The notes beneath the pieces are model-generated. The model did no database searches. It had not been told where the DNA came from and was given only the letters and a program-made list of their open reading frames with translations. A program made the position numbers and the translations under genes. Shown one piece after another: positions 8,274-21,620 of a DNA stretch of 64,000 nt (positions are counted from its first letter, which is position 1; the number at the start of each line of letters is the position of its first letter). This DNA is from Elusimicrobiales bacterium (lineage in GTDB: Bacteria > Elusimicrobiota > Elusimicrobia > Elusimicrobiales > UBA9959): the NCBI GenBank assembly GCA_028688015.1, contig JAQTZB010000008.1:113313-177312 (forward strand), given 5' to 3'.

Positions 8274-11200
8274 CTATTCTTCCTTATTTAAGAGCCCGGA
8301 GAGGGTCTCCGCCAGGGCCTCGTAATTATAGGGCTTGGGCAGCACGGCGTCGAAGCCGAAGTCCTTATAGGCGGCCATTACCGGCTCTTCACTATAGCCG
8401 CTGGAAACCAGCAGCACCGCACCGGGATACCGGGCGCGCAGCAGCTCGCCGGCCTCCTTGCCGCCCATGCCGCCGGGAACAGTGAGGTCCAGGATCACCG
8501 CGTCGAATGGGCGCCCGGCGGCGCTTTCTTCTTCGTAGCGTTTAAGCGCCAGACCGCCCTCCGGTACCACCTCGCAGTCATAGCCCAGCTCGGCCAGCAT
8601 GCGTTTCGCCACCCGGACCACTATCTCCTCGTCTTCAAGCAGCAGTATGCGGCCGGAACCTTTTTCTATTTTGCGGCTCCCGGCTTCCCCCTCTTTAAGG
8701 CAGCGGCCGCTGGCAGGGAGGAAGATCTCGAACCTGGTGCCCCGGCCGGGCTCGGAGAGCACGCTGATGTGGCCGCCGTGATTCCTTATTACTATCCAGG
8801 CCATGGCCAGGCCCAGGCCGTGCCCCTTCGGCTTGGTAGTGAAGTAGGGGTCAAAGACCTGCCGCAGGTATTTTTCCGGTATCCCTATCCCGGTATCCTC
8901 CACCGTAATTTTAAGATAAGCGCCTGGTTCCAGAGGCCCCCCGTCGCCGGCCTGGAGTTCCAGGTTCTCGGCCCGCAGGGTCAGGGTGCCGCCCGAGGGC
9001 ATGGCCTGCAGGGCGTTGATGAGGAGGTTATTTACCACCTGCTTCACCTGGTTCTCGTCGGCGTTCACGCTCCAGAGTCCCCCGGGCACCTGCAGGTCCT
9101 GGTCCACCCGGCTGCCGCTGACGGTCAGTGCGTAGATCTCCCTGAGCGGGCGCTCCAGACAGATTTCCTTTTTGACCGGCTGCCCGCCCCGGGAGAAGCT
9201 GAGCAACTGGGCGGACAGGGACTGCGCGCTCCTGGCCGCGGAAATAGCTTCCTCCAGTATTTCCGCCCCCGGCGGGTTCTTGGCGGCCAGCAGCGAGAGG
9301 TTAGCCGTCACGCCCATGAGCATGTTGTTGAAGTCGTGGGCGATGCCGCCGGCCAGCACGCCCAGGGACTCTATCTTCTGCGTCTTGAGCAGCTCCTCCT
9401 CCATACGCTTGCGCGCGCTAATGTCGCGCACGAAGACAAGGTGGGAGTCCTCTCCTAAATACTTGACCGGCACCGCGGTGCTTTCCACGCTGACGCGGCT
9501 GCCGTCGAGGCGCAAGTAAGCCTGCTCCATCAGCGGCGCGGCCTTACCTGTTTCCCGCTGGGCGGCGATGCGGCTGTTTATGACCTCCCGGAATTCAGGC
9601 GCAATGCGCTCTATAAAGGGCTTACCCAGCAGTTCGCCGGGGCTGGCGGCGCCGAAAAGCCGGCAGGCGGCCTCGTTGAGGTAGGTGAACCTCCCTCCGC
9701 TCTGGACGAAGATGGCGTCGGGGGCGCTTTCGGCCAGCAGGCGGAAGCGCTCCTGCTCTTCGCGCAGGGCGGCCATGATCCGGTTCCGGTCGCTGATGTC
9801 GTGGATGATGGAATGCAGGAAACCGCGTTTCCCTGCCGTGATGTAGCTGCTGAACACCTCCACGTCGCGCTCCGAACCGTCCGCCAGCCGGTGGCGGAAC
9901 TCGAAATGCAGCCTGTCGTTCTGCCTGACCTTGAGCAGCCTGGCCGTCAGCTCAGCCTCCGGCAGGGTGTTGAGGTCTTGTATGCGCATCTGCAGCAGTT
10001 GCTCGCGCGGCCAGCCGTAAAAGTCCGCCGCCGCGCGATTGACGTCCAGCAGCCGGCCGGTTTGCGGGTCCACCATCAGCTTGACGGCCGAGTGGTCCAT
10101 GAAGCTGCGACGGAAGATCTCTTCGCTGTCCTTCAGGGCCTGCTCCGCAAGTTTTAAGTCGTCGATACTCTGGAACGAGCCGTGGACCTTGACTATCCTG
10201 CCGGCCTGGTCCCGCCAGGGCTGCCCTATGGTGCGCACCCAGCGCCGGGCGCCCTTGGCCGTTATTATTTCCATTTCCTCGTCGTAGGGCACGCCTTCGG
10301 CAGCGCAGGCGGAAAAGACCTTCGCAATTTTCCCGCGCCACTCGGGGGCGTAATAGTTGATTCCATCCTGCACTTTAGGGGAATACCCGGCCGGTTCCTC
10401 GTGTATGGCCGCCACCTCGTCGGACCAGGTGCACACGCCGCTGGCCAGGTCCACGCTCCAGCCGCCGAAGCGCGCCGCGCGCCCGGCCAGTCCCAGGAGG
10501 TCCGCCTGCTCGCGCACCTTTTCCTCCGCGGCCTTGCGCTCCGTAATATCCCTGAAAATGCAGGCAAAATTGCGCGGCCCGGACTTGAATGCCAGGATAT
10601 CGTAATGTCTGCCCAGCTCCGGGCTGAACCGCTCGAACCTGGCGGCTTCCCCCGTAAGCACTACTTTGCCGTAGATCTCCACCCACTTTTTGTAGCCTTC
10701 GGGCATGAATTCGGAGATCAGGCGGCCTGTAGTCTCCCGGACCCCCATCCCGGTCAGTATTGCGAAAGCAGGGTTCAGCGTCAGGAACCGGTAATCAGCC
10801 GGCCTGCCTGCCGGGTCGAAGATCAGCTCATGCACGGCGAAACCGTCCAGCATTGATTCGAAGAGCACCTTGTAATCAGCCTGGAGCTGGCGGTACCCGG
10901 TAATGTCCCGGGCCAAAGTGGTTACCGACTCGACTGCGCCGGCCGGGTTTTTCTGCGGCGTCAGCCGCCAGTTGAAGACTCGCCGGCCCGACGGGAGGTC
11001 CAGCTCGTACTCCAGCTCGGAAGGCTGGCCGCCGGAGAACACTTTCCGCAACTCGCCCTCCAGGAGCCCGCACAACCGGGGCGGAAGCCCCTGCTCGGCC
11101 TGCGTTTTGCCGATGATCTTTTCCGCCGGCGTACCGGTCTCCGCCACATTCGGGGAAACGTAGGTGCAGCGGAGCTCCTTGTCGTAGGACGCCATGATAT

Positions 11201-12410
11201 CAGGCAGACTTTCCACCAGCCCGCGGTAGCGCGCCTCCTCCAGACCCAGGCGCTCACGCGCCTGCATCTCCGCCGTGACGTCGGTATAGACCGCCACCAC
11301 TTCCCCCTCCGGCAGGCGGTAAACATAGTTATCCCGCCAGCCCGAGATGCGCTGGTCCTCGTATTTTTTAGCCGGGAACCGTTCTGGCGCGCCCGTCTTG
11401 CTGACGCGGCGCAGCACGTCCAGCAGGCCGAAGGCCTCCACGCCCGGGAAGACCTGCGTCAGCAGCCGGCCCACGATGTCTTCCCTGCGCACCTGCTCCG
11501 CTTTCTCCAGGGACCGGTTGACCTCCGAGATTATAAAATCGCCGCCCGCGGGGGCCGGGGTGTAGACTGCCACCGAACTGGGGATGTTCTCATAGAGTTC
11601 CCTGAAGCGGTGTTCCTGCCGCCGCAGGTCCTCCTCCAGGCGGCGGCGCTCGGTAATGTCCACCATGGTAGTTATAAAATACTCCAGCCGGCCGGCGGCG
11701 TCGCGTTTGGCCTTTGCGCTGACATCTCCCCAGATGATGCCCCCGTCCTTGCGCAGGTAGCGCTTTTCGAAGCGGGCGCTTTCTTTTCCGCCGCGGGCGA
11801 GCTCGGCCAGTATTTCTTCCGGGCCCGCGACATCTTCCGCCGGGGTGATCTCGCGCCAGTTCTTACTCGACAATTCTTCCCTGGTGTACCCGAGCATGCT
11901 GCAAAAAGCTTCATTGGGCGTTACCGTGCCGTCGGGCAGGGTGATTGACTTGGCGACATTGGCGGCCTCGAAGACCTGGCGGAACCGCTCCTCGCTGGCG
12001 GCGACCCGGGCGTTAAGCTGGCTCTCTTTGAGGCACTTCAGCACCACGGCCGGCAGCCGCTCCAGGAAGAAGCCGTCTTTGACCACATAGTCGCAGGCGC
12101 CGGCCTTCATGGCGGCCACGGCCACCGCCTCGTCGCCGCGCCCGGTGACCAGCAGGAAGGGCGGCACCTCCGTGCCCGAGCTTTTAAGGCCCGCCACGAA
12201 CTCCAGCGCGTCGGCGTCCGGCAGCGAGTAGTCGAGCGCCATCATCGCCGGCGCGCCCTGCGCCAAGGCGGTCCGCGCCTCTTTGGCGCTGTAGGCTTTG
12301 CGCACCTCCAGGCCCAGCGGCTCCAGCCGCTGCGCCTCCAGTTCGCAGGTGCCGCGATCGTCCTCTACCAGGAGTATATAGCCGGCCAGCTTCTCTTGCT
12401 GTCGCGTCAT
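8274..12410 (-). CDS. Giant cytoplasmic hybrid kinase: REC-PAS7-HisKA-HATPase-REC
   Basis: 1378 residues, no membrane span. An N-terminal receiver (about 10-125; MALDYSLPDAD) is followed by seven PAS units to about residue 1000, most closed by PAC ends such as VDITERR, RDITERK and RDISARK. The kinase core has GGIAHDFNN (His near 1024), an N box (NNLLINALQAMP), DTGIGIP and GHGLGLA, then a C-terminal receiver (ILDLTVPGGMGG). Receiver-first architecture suggests it is itself controlled by an upstream kinase, probably the PocR kinase or another in this operon. It starts 11 bases after the Rcp1-like receiver gene. It shares core sequence with the 1490-residue kinase but lacks GAF domains. Confidence 0.93.
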   Translation of the reverse strand: MTRQQEKLAGYILLVEDDRGTCELEAQRLEPLGLEVRKAYSAKEARTALAQGAPAMMALDYSLPDADALEFVAGLKSSGTEVPPFLLVTGRGDEAVAVAAMKAGACDYVVKDGFFLERLPAVVLKCLKESQLNARVAASEERFRQVFEAANVAKSITLPDGTVTPNEAFCSMLGYTREELSSKNWREITPAEDVAGPEEILAELARGGKESARFEKRYLRKDGGIIWGDVSAKAKRDAAGRLEYFITTMVDITERRRLEEDLRRQEHRFRELYENIPSSVAVYTPAPAGGDFIISEVNRSLEKAEQVRREDIVGRLLTQVFPGVEAFGLLDVLRRVSKTGAPERFPAKKYEDQRISGWRDNYVYRLPEGEVVAVYTDVTAEMQARERLGLEEARYRGLVESLPDIMASYDKELRCTYVSPNVAETGTPAEKIIGKTQAEQGLPPRLCGLLEGELRKVFSGGQPSELEYELDLPSGRRVFNWRLTPQKNPAGAVESVTTLARDITGYRQLQADYKVLFESMLDGFAVHELIFDPAGRPADYRFLTLNPAFAILTGMGVRETTGRLISEFMPEGYKKWVEIYGKVVLTGEAARFERFSPELGRHYDILAFKSGPRNFACIFRDITERKAAEEKVREQADLLGLAGRAARFGGWSVDLASGVCTWSDEVAAIHEEPAGYSPKVQDGINYYAPEWRGKIAKVFSACAAEGVPYDEEMEIITAKGARRWVRTIGQPWRDQAGRIVKVHGSFQSIDDLKLAEQALKDSEEIFRRSFMDHSAVKLMVDPQTGRLLDVNRAAADFYGWPREQLLQMRIQDLNTLPEAELTARLLKVRQNDRLHFEFRHRLADGSERDVEVFSSYITAGKRGFLHSIIHDISDRNRIMAALREEQERFRLLAESAPDAIFVQSGGRFTYLNEAACRLFGAASPGELLGKPFIERIAPEFREVINSRIAAQRETGKAAPLMEQAYLRLDGSRVSVESTAVPVKYLGEDSHLVFVRDISARKRMEEELLKTQKIESLGVLAGGIAHDFNNMLMGVTANLSLLAAKNPPGAEILEEAISAARSAQSLSAQLLSFSRGGQPVKKEICLERPLREIYALTVSGSRVDQDLQVPGGLWSVNADENQVKQVVNNLLINALQAMPSGGTLTLRAENLELQAGDGGPLEPGAYLKITVEDTGIGIPEKYLRQVFDPYFTTKPKGHGLGLAMAWIVIRNHGGHISVLSEPGRGTRFEIFLPASGRCLKEGEAGSRKIEKGSGRILLLEDEEIVVRVAKRMLAELGYDCEVVPEGGLALKRYEEESAAGRPFDAVILDLTVPGGMGGKEAGELLRARYPGAVLLVSSGYSEEPVMAAYKDFGFDAVLPKPYNYEALAETLSGLLNKEE

Positions 12411-12421
12411 AAGCGGCCCCT

Positions 12422-12850
12422 TTACTTGAACTTATCCACCTTGATCACCATCAGGAACAGCCCCAGGCGCTTCACTACCTCGGCGAATTTTTTGAACTCC
12501 ACCGGCTTGGTCAGGTAGCTGCTGCAGCCGAGTTTATAGCAGTTCTCCACCTCGCGGGGGTCGTCGGTGGTGGTCAGCATGATCACCGGGATCGTCTTCA
12601 GCCGCTCGTCGGCCTTCATGCGGCGCAGTACCTCCACGCCGTCTAACCCGGGCATGCGGATGTCTAGCAGCAGCAGGTATTCTTCCCCCACCGTCAGGCC
12701 GCCGGCGCCGGTAAGGAACTCCCAGGCCTCGGCCCCGTCCCGGAACCTTTTCAGCGGATTACTCACGCCGACGTCTTCAAAGCGCTCCTGTATCAGGCGC
12801 GCGTGCCCGTCGTCGTCCTCGGCTATCAAGATGGTCAGTCCGTCTTTCAT
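12422..12850 (-). CDS. Single-domain response regulator, Rcp1-like
   Basis: 142 residues, a lone receiver. The acidic pocket (AEDDDGHARLIQERF), phospho-acceptor Asp in LLLDIRMPGLDG, the TTT switch region and the LTKP lysine are all present. The DDxGHARLIQ start and the long alpha4 segment are typical of the Rcp1 subfamily that pairs with phytochrome- and PAS-type kinases. Its ATG overlaps the stop of the upstream membrane kinase by 4 bases, so the two are translationally coupled and probably a cognate pair. It may shuttle phosphate from the membrane kinase to the giant hybrid kinases downstream. Confidence 0.92.
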   Translation of the reverse strand: MKDGLTILIAEDDDGHARLIQERFEDVGVSNPLKRFRDGAEAWEFLTGAGGLTVGEEYLLLLDIRMPGLDGVEVLRRMKADERLKTIPVIMLTTTDDPREVENCYKLGCSSYLTKPVEFKKFAEVVKRLGLFLMVIKVDKFK

Positions 12851-15800
12851 TTTCCCCCCCCAGGCGCCGGCAGTTCCACCCGGAACACGCTGCCTTCGCC
12901 CGCTTTGGATTCCGCGGTTATTATCCCGCCGCTGCGCTCGATCATTCTCTTAACCATGGGCAGGCCTATCCCCTCGCCCTGCGCCCGGGCAGAAGCCGGT
13001 TTCGCGAACACCGACCACAGCCTCTCCAACTCCCGCGGCTCCATGCCCAGCCCGTTGTCGGCCACCTCGTAAACGGAGAACCCGTCACGCGCGCCCCCGG
13101 TAACGCGTACGCGCAGCGGGCGTCCCGGGCTGCGGTACTTCACCGCGTTGTCCAGCAGATTGCTGAAGATCTGGCTGAGCGCCCCGGGATCGGCCAGGCA
13201 GGCGGGCAGAGGCCTCTCCACCGCCACCTCGGCGCCCGCCTCGTCCAGCTGGAAGCGCATGGCGTCGAGTATCTTCTTCAGCATCAGGCCCATGTCGTTG
13301 CTTTCAGGCTTCAGTTCCACCCGGCCCGCCCGCGACACCTTGAGCAGTGCGGAAATAAGCGATTCCATCTTGCGCGAGCCGTCCTGCACGAAAGCAAGCG
13401 CCTCCGGGATCTTCTCACCGGTCAGCCGCTTTATGCGGTCGGAGTTCTCCGGCCCCGCGGACAGCAGTTGCGTTATCTCCCGCACGTAACCGGCGACGTT
13501 CTGGCTGAAGCCCTGAATATTCACCAGCGGAGTGCGCAGGTCGTGCGTGGTGATGTAGAGGAAATTCTCCAGCTCCTGATTCTTGTCGGCGAGGGCCAGG
13601 TTCAGGCTTTCTTTCGCCAGCTGCGCCTGGCGGCTTTGCGCCAGCGCCCGCGCCAGCTTTATCTTTCCGTAGCTCAGGGCGGAGACCAGTTCGGAGAACT
13701 TTATGTAGAAACGCATTACGGTCTCCACCTGTTCCCTGCTGAAGCGCGGCAGGTTTTCGTAAGCGGCCATATACTCTTTCTCTTCGAAACCGTATCGCAG
13801 CGCCTGCCGCCGGAACAGCTCCGGGTCCTGCGGCTCGTCGGCATACAGGAACTGGCCAAGGAAGAGATTGCCGAGGTGCTTGCCGCCCACAATGATCGGA
13901 GTAGCGATATCGCGCAGGTTGTTCTTGCATCGGTACGTCTTGCATTTTCCCTGTTCCACGCCTTTGGAAAGGAGGAGGTCGCTTTCCAGACAATTCCGGG
14001 CCGTCTCCGGGTTCACGCGGTGGAATTTTGTGCAGATCTCCTGCCAGCCCGTGGCCACGAGGACTTTTCCTTTGAGATCGATGATGCCTATCCCGATCCT
14101 GGTCAGCCGGTAGAAATCGTTCATTATCGCCTGCAGTTCCGGCACGTCCAGGACATCCCCAAGCTCCAGCCCCTCCATTTCCCCTTCGGCGGCGAGGAGG
14201 GAATTGAGCTTGAGGCGGACCTCGGCCTCGCTGGTCCGCAACGCTTCTTCGGCCACCTTTAGTTCGGTCAGGTCCTGTACGGTTCCCACTGATATTACCG
14301 GGTGCCCCTGCGCGTCGAAAAATGTTTCGCAGCACTCTGTCACGTACTTTATCCGGCCGTCGCGCAGCAGCAGGCGGTGCGTTATTTTGTAGGGCGTATG
14401 GTCCGCCAGGGAACGGGTGTAGGCCGCGTCCACGGCCGCGCGGTCTTCGGGATGGATGGCCGAGAGGAAGGCCTCATAGGACGCCCCGAATTGGGCGGGG
14501 TCCAGCTCGAAGATCCGGAATATCTCTTCGGACCAGCGCAGTTCTTTAGTGGCGTGGTCCAGGGTCCAGTTGCCCAGGCGCGCCAGGCGCTGCGCCTCCT
14601 TTAGTTCTACCGCCCGCTCCAGCAGGTCCTGCTTCGCCTTTTCCTGCTCGGTTATGTCTATGGTGTAGCCGGCCAGGCAGGCGGGCCGGCCAGGCAGTTT
14701 CAGCGGGAACTTTATGGTCCGGTAACGGCGGCCGCCAAGCTCTTCCTCTACCGCGATCTCTTTCCCCTCGGCCAGCACCCGCTTGTCGTCCTCGACCATG
14801 CCCTTGGCCAACTCAGGGGGGAACAGTTCGGCCATGCTCTTGCCCAGCAGCTCAGCCAGGGGGCGCCCCAGCCAGGCCTCGAAGTTGCGGCTGAGGTGCA
14901 TCGTCCGCAGCTGCTCGTCCTTGAAAAAGACATAGACCGGGCTGTGCTCCAGGAACTGGCCGAAGACCTCGTCGCGCTCCCGGAGCTTGGCGTCGGCCTC
15001 CCGCGCCAGGTCGTCGTAGGCTTTCGCATACTCCGCGGCCTGCAGGCGGAAAAGCAGGAAAGCCCCGCCGCCCGAGGCTCCCAGCAGCGCCAGCACCAGC
15101 AGCAGCAGCAGCGCGGAAATGACGCGCAGCTCGGAGAAGACCTCGCTCTCGTCCACTTTGCTTACTATGCTCCAACCGGTGCCAGGCACCCGGGCTGTAT
15201 AAGCCAGCACCGGCACCCCGCGGTAATCCCGGCCGCGCCTTATCCCGGTCTCGCCTTTCACGGCGGCCGCCGCCGGCAATTCCGCGGTGTCAGCCGGCAG
15301 GCTGAAGTTGAGCGCCGTGTTTTTTTTATGCCGCAGCTCATTGAGGAAAAGTATGCGGCCATCCTCGAGCTTCACCAGCAAGGTTTCGCCGCTCGGGCTG
15401 ACGGTGGGCCAGGATTGGATCAGCGGGTACAGGTAGGAGTACGGGTCCAGGCTGGCCACCAGGAAGAGGTTGCCGGGGGCCTTCGCCACCACTTGTATCT
15501 CGCTCTTGCCGGAGGCATCCCTGTGGATATCGCTGAGCAGCGGGCCGCGCAATACGGCGGGATCTTTCAGCAGCCGCCTGATCTCCGGGCAGTTTTCCCA
15601 GGGCCGCTTGCCGGCGGCAACCAGCACGCCGCCGGCCTGGTCGGTGAGCGCTACGCCCGCTAAGCCGTTGTTGCGCGCGAAAGACTCCAGCCGCAGCCGC
15701 ACCAGGTCGCTGTTGGCCTTGTCGCCGGGTGCGGCCGCCAGGCGCCGCAGGTAAATGCCCAGGACGGGACTGTCCAGCAGCGCCCTGGCCTGGGCCAGCC

Positions 15801-16044
15801 GGCCGGCGCGCCAGTCTGTCAACTGCCGAACCTTCCCCCTTCCTATAGAGGCTACGAGGTCATATTCGGCCAGCTCTATATGCCGGCTGTAGTGGCGGTA
15901 ATACAGCAGGGCGCCGCCTATTACAAGGATAAACACCGCGGCGAGCAGCGCCGCCAGGCGGCGCTTCAGCCGTGAAAGGTCTTTGATTTTGCGCTGGCTG
16001 TCCAAATGCCCCCCGAAAGCCGGCGGCGCCTCAGCCGCCGGCAA
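12847..16044 (-). CDS. Membrane sensor kinase with extracytoplasmic Cache domain, PAS and PocR domains
   Basis: 1065 residues with this start. TM1 (about 31-49) and TM2 (about 308-333) flank a double-Cache-like extracytoplasmic region. Two PAS domains (about 355-600) follow, then a PocR ligand-binding domain (about 620-785) with its cysteines (EICTKFH, ARNC, GKCKTYRC) and LFLGQF core. The kinase core has TTHDLRTPL as H box and an HATPase_c domain ending in GEGIGLPMVKRM. There is no attached receiver; the Rcp1-like gene 4 bases into its end is the likely target. It heads the phosphorelay operon. The start is uncertain: TTG at 16044, or TTG at 16005 just after a G-rich stretch. A minus-strand TATAAT lies at 16061-16066. 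Confidence 0.88.
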   Translation of the reverse strand: MPAAEAPPAFGGHLDSQRKIKDLSRLKRRLAALLAAVFILVIGGALLYYRHYSRHIELAEYDLVASIGRGKVRQLTDWRAGRLAQARALLDSPVLGIYLRRLAAAPGDKANSDLVRLRLESFARNNGLAGVALTDQAGGVLVAAGKRPWENCPEIRRLLKDPAVLRGPLLSDIHRDASGKSEIQVVAKAPGNLFLVASLDPYSYLYPLIQSWPTVSPSGETLLVKLEDGRILFLNELRHKKNTALNFSLPADTAELPAAAAVKGETGIRRGRDYRGVPVLAYTARVPGTGWSIVSKVDESEVFSELRVISALLLLLVLALLGASGGGAFLLFRLQAAEYAKAYDDLAREADAKLRERDEVFGQFLEHSPVYVFFKDEQLRTMHLSRNFEAWLGRPLAELLGKSMAELFPPELAKGMVEDDKRVLAEGKEIAVEEELGGRRYRTIKFPLKLPGRPACLAGYTIDITEQEKAKQDLLERAVELKEAQRLARLGNWTLDHATKELRWSEEIFRIFELDPAQFGASYEAFLSAIHPEDRAAVDAAYTRSLADHTPYKITHRLLLRDGRIKYVTECCETFFDAQGHPVISVGTVQDLTELKVAEEALRTSEAEVRLKLNSLLAAEGEMEGLELGDVLDVPELQAIMNDFYRLTRIGIGIIDLKGKVLVATGWQEICTKFHRVNPETARNCLESDLLLSKGVEQGKCKTYRCKNNLRDIATPIIVGGKHLGNLFLGQFLYADEPQDPELFRRQALRYGFEEKEYMAAYENLPRFSREQVETVMRFYIKFSELVSALSYGKIKLARALAQSRQAQLAKESLNLALADKNQELENFLYITTHDLRTPLVNIQGFSQNVAGYVREITQLLSAGPENSDRIKRLTGEKIPEALAFVQDGSRKMESLISALLKVSRAGRVELKPESNDMGLMLKKILDAMRFQLDEAGAEVAVERPLPACLADPGALSQIFSNLLDNAVKYRSPGRPLRVRVTGGARDGFSVYEVADNGLGMEPRELERLWSVFAKPASARAQGEGIGLPMVKRMIERSGGIITAESKAGEGSVFRVELPAPGGGK

Positions 16045-16173
16045 ACCTTAACCCAACCCCATTATATATATAAATGCCTCCTCAAATACAAGGGTGTTAC
16101 GCCTGTTTATCCCGGGCCGGGGAATCTGCTACTATTACATCATTGCATCGCCTTCCGTAGGGGGTTAGGCCAG

Positions 16174-18069
16174 ATGACCGGTCACCTGCACGCGCTCGAT
16201 TACATTTTTTTCTTTTACGGGCTTTCTTTCCTGCTGCTCGCGGCGGTCTGTTTCTTCCTCGCGCGGCAGGAGCGGGCCTGGCGCTGGCTGGCCGCCTTCG
16301 GCCTGGCCCACGGCGTCAACGAATGGCTGGACCTGCTGGCCTTCACTTTTTCAGACGGCAGTTTTTTCTCCTCCGTCCGCCTGCTGGTGATGGCCGCTTC
16401 TTTTGTTTTCCTGCTGGAGTTCGGCCGCCGCTTCGCCGCCGCGGCAGGCGGCAGGAATTTCAGCGGCTGGTTATACGCCCTGCTGCTGCCGCTCGCGGCC
16501 CTCGGCTCTTATTACGGTTTCAACGGGCTTAACGGCGGCATCCGCTACACACTGGGGCTTACCGGCGGACTGCTGGCCTGCCGCACGGTATACAGGGCCT
16601 CGACCGGCCCGGAGGAGCGCCTGCGCCGGCCCCTGCTGGCCCTCAGCGCCGCGCTCGGCCTTTACGCCCTCGCCTCCGGCGCGGTAGTGCCCGCTTCTGA
16701 CTTGTTCCCGGCGCGCTGGTTGAACCAATCCTCTTTCACCGCGTTCCTTGGCTTCCCGGTACAGTTGCTGCGTGGCCTGCTGGCGTCCCTTGCGGCGGGC
16801 AGCGCCTGGCTGTATTTCATACGGCGCGGAGACGGCGGGCCCGCTTCCGCGGTTCGCAAGGCCCGCATAGCCTGGACCCTGACGGCCGGACTGGCCCTCA
16901 CGCTGGCCGGCGGGTGGCTCGCCACGGACGCCATGGGCCGCCGCGCTTACCGGGACCTCCGGCACGACACCGACAACCTCAAGACCATCCTGCATAACCG
17001 GCTGACGGACGCAATGCTGGTCACGGACCAGGCGGCTGCGGCCATCTCCGGTTCTCCCTGGCTGTCCGGCGCGCTCGGAGGCGGCGCCGGAGACCGCGCC
17101 AGGGCGGAAAGCGTGCTGGACCGCTATTGCCTCGCCCACGGCTTCTCGGTCTGCTACCTGATGAACCTGAAAGGCGTTACCATAGCCGCCTCCAACCGCC
17201 ATACTCCGCAGAGCTTCGTGGGCAAGTCCTACGCTTTCAGGCCCTACTTCACGGAGGCGGCGGCCGGCCGCCCAGGCCATTACCTGGCAGTAGGCGTGAC
17301 CACCCGCGAACGCGGCTACTACGCCAGCGCGCCGGTGCACGGCCCCGGCGGCAGGCTGGCGGGTGTGGCCGTGATCAAGAGGAACCTGAACTTCCTGGGC
17401 AAAGAACTGCGCATGTTCCCCTTATCTTTCCTGGTCAGCCCGGAAGGAGTCATCTTCCTCTCGAGCAGACCCGAGCTGCTGTTCCGGACTTTTCACCCGG
17501 CGCCGGGGACCGTGCGCGAAGCGCTGGCCGGTTCCAGGCAGTTCGGCAAGGTGGATTTCACGCCCGTTTTTCCCCAGGAAATACACAACGACTCAGTCGT
17601 GGATTTCGAGGGCGAGAAGTATCACGTTTCACACACGCACATCCTGCCCGACGGGGAAACGTCGCACGAGTCAGCCTCGCACCTGGACCGCGAAGGCTGG
17701 TCCCTTATCTCCCTGAACTCCACGCGCCCGGTACGCATGGCCCGCTTCGCCGGCATACTTATGTGTTTTACCGTCTGCGCGCTGCTGCTGGCCTTTTTCA
17801 TAGCCCTGAACATTTCCGAAGGCGCCAGGGAGTCGGCCGAGACCCTGCTGAAATTGAAAGAGGAAGTTAAGACCCTCTCGGGCATAGTCCCTATCTGCGC
17901 CTCCTGCAAGAAGATCCGCGACGACAAAGGCTACTGGGACAAGGTGGAGACCTACGTGGCCGCCCACACCGAAGCCAAATTCAGCCACGGCCTGTGCCCG
18001 GTCTGCGTGAAGAAACTGTACCCGCAATACGCCGACAACGACGCCACGGACGAAAAGCCGGGCACTTAA
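16174..18069 (+). CDS. Multi-pass membrane Cache sensor with C-terminal Cys-rich tail, no kinase domain
   Basis: 631 residues from the ATG at 16174, chosen because GGGGG sits 9 bases upstream. Six to eight hydrophobic helices occupy residues 5-260. After another helix comes a double-Cache-like extracytoplasmic sensor (about 275-540) with the FVGKSYAFRPYF and RERGYYASAPV signatures of kinase and chemoreceptor Cache domains. A last helix (about 560-582) leads to a short coiled coil and a tail reading GIVPICASCKKIRDD and GLCPVCVKKLYPQ. That Cys-rich tail normally ends PAS/REC signalling proteins. No HisKA, GGDEF, EAL or methyl-accepting module exists, so it probably signals by protein contact. 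It is divergent from the phosphorelay operon. Confidence 0.85.
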   Translation: MTGHLHALDYIFFFYGLSFLLLAAVCFFLARQERAWRWLAAFGLAHGVNEWLDLLAFTFSDGSFFSSVRLLVMAASFVFLLEFGRRFAAAAGGRNFSGWLYALLLPLAALGSYYGFNGLNGGIRYTLGLTGGLLACRTVYRASTGPEERLRRPLLALSAALGLYALASGAVVPASDLFPARWLNQSSFTAFLGFPVQLLRGLLASLAAGSAWLYFIRRGDGGPASAVRKARIAWTLTAGLALTLAGGWLATDAMGRRAYRDLRHDTDNLKTILHNRLTDAMLVTDQAAAAISGSPWLSGALGGGAGDRARAESVLDRYCLAHGFSVCYLMNLKGVTIAASNRHTPQSFVGKSYAFRPYFTEAAAGRPGHYLAVGVTTRERGYYASAPVHGPGGRLAGVAVIKRNLNFLGKELRMFPLSFLVSPEGVIFLSSRPELLFRTFHPAPGTVREALAGSRQFGKVDFTPVFPQEIHNDSVVDFEGEKYHVSHTHILPDGETSHESASHLDREGWSLISLNSTRPVRMARFAGILMCFTVCALLLAFFIALNISEGARESAETLLKLKEEVKTLSGIVPICASCKKIRDDKGYWDKVETYVAAHTEAKFSHGLCPVCVKKLYPQYADNDATDEKPGT

Positions 18070-18087
18070 CGCAGCCGGCAGACAGAA

Positions 18088-18113
18088 CTCCCCCGGCGCA
18101 GGCGCCGGGGGAG
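18088..18113 (+). terminator. Rho-independent terminator after the Cache sensor gene
   Basis: The long GC hairpin CTCCCCCGGCGC / GCGCCGGGGGAG is followed by CTTTTGTTT on the plus strand, 19 bases after the stop codon. Confidence 0.85.
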
Positions 18114-18143
18114 CTTTTGTTTGCGGCCGGACTTCCGGGCCGG

Positions 18144-21593
<3,450 letters not shown>

Positions 21594-21620
21594 ATTCCCC
21601 CCCTTAAAGCCGCGGCCGGG

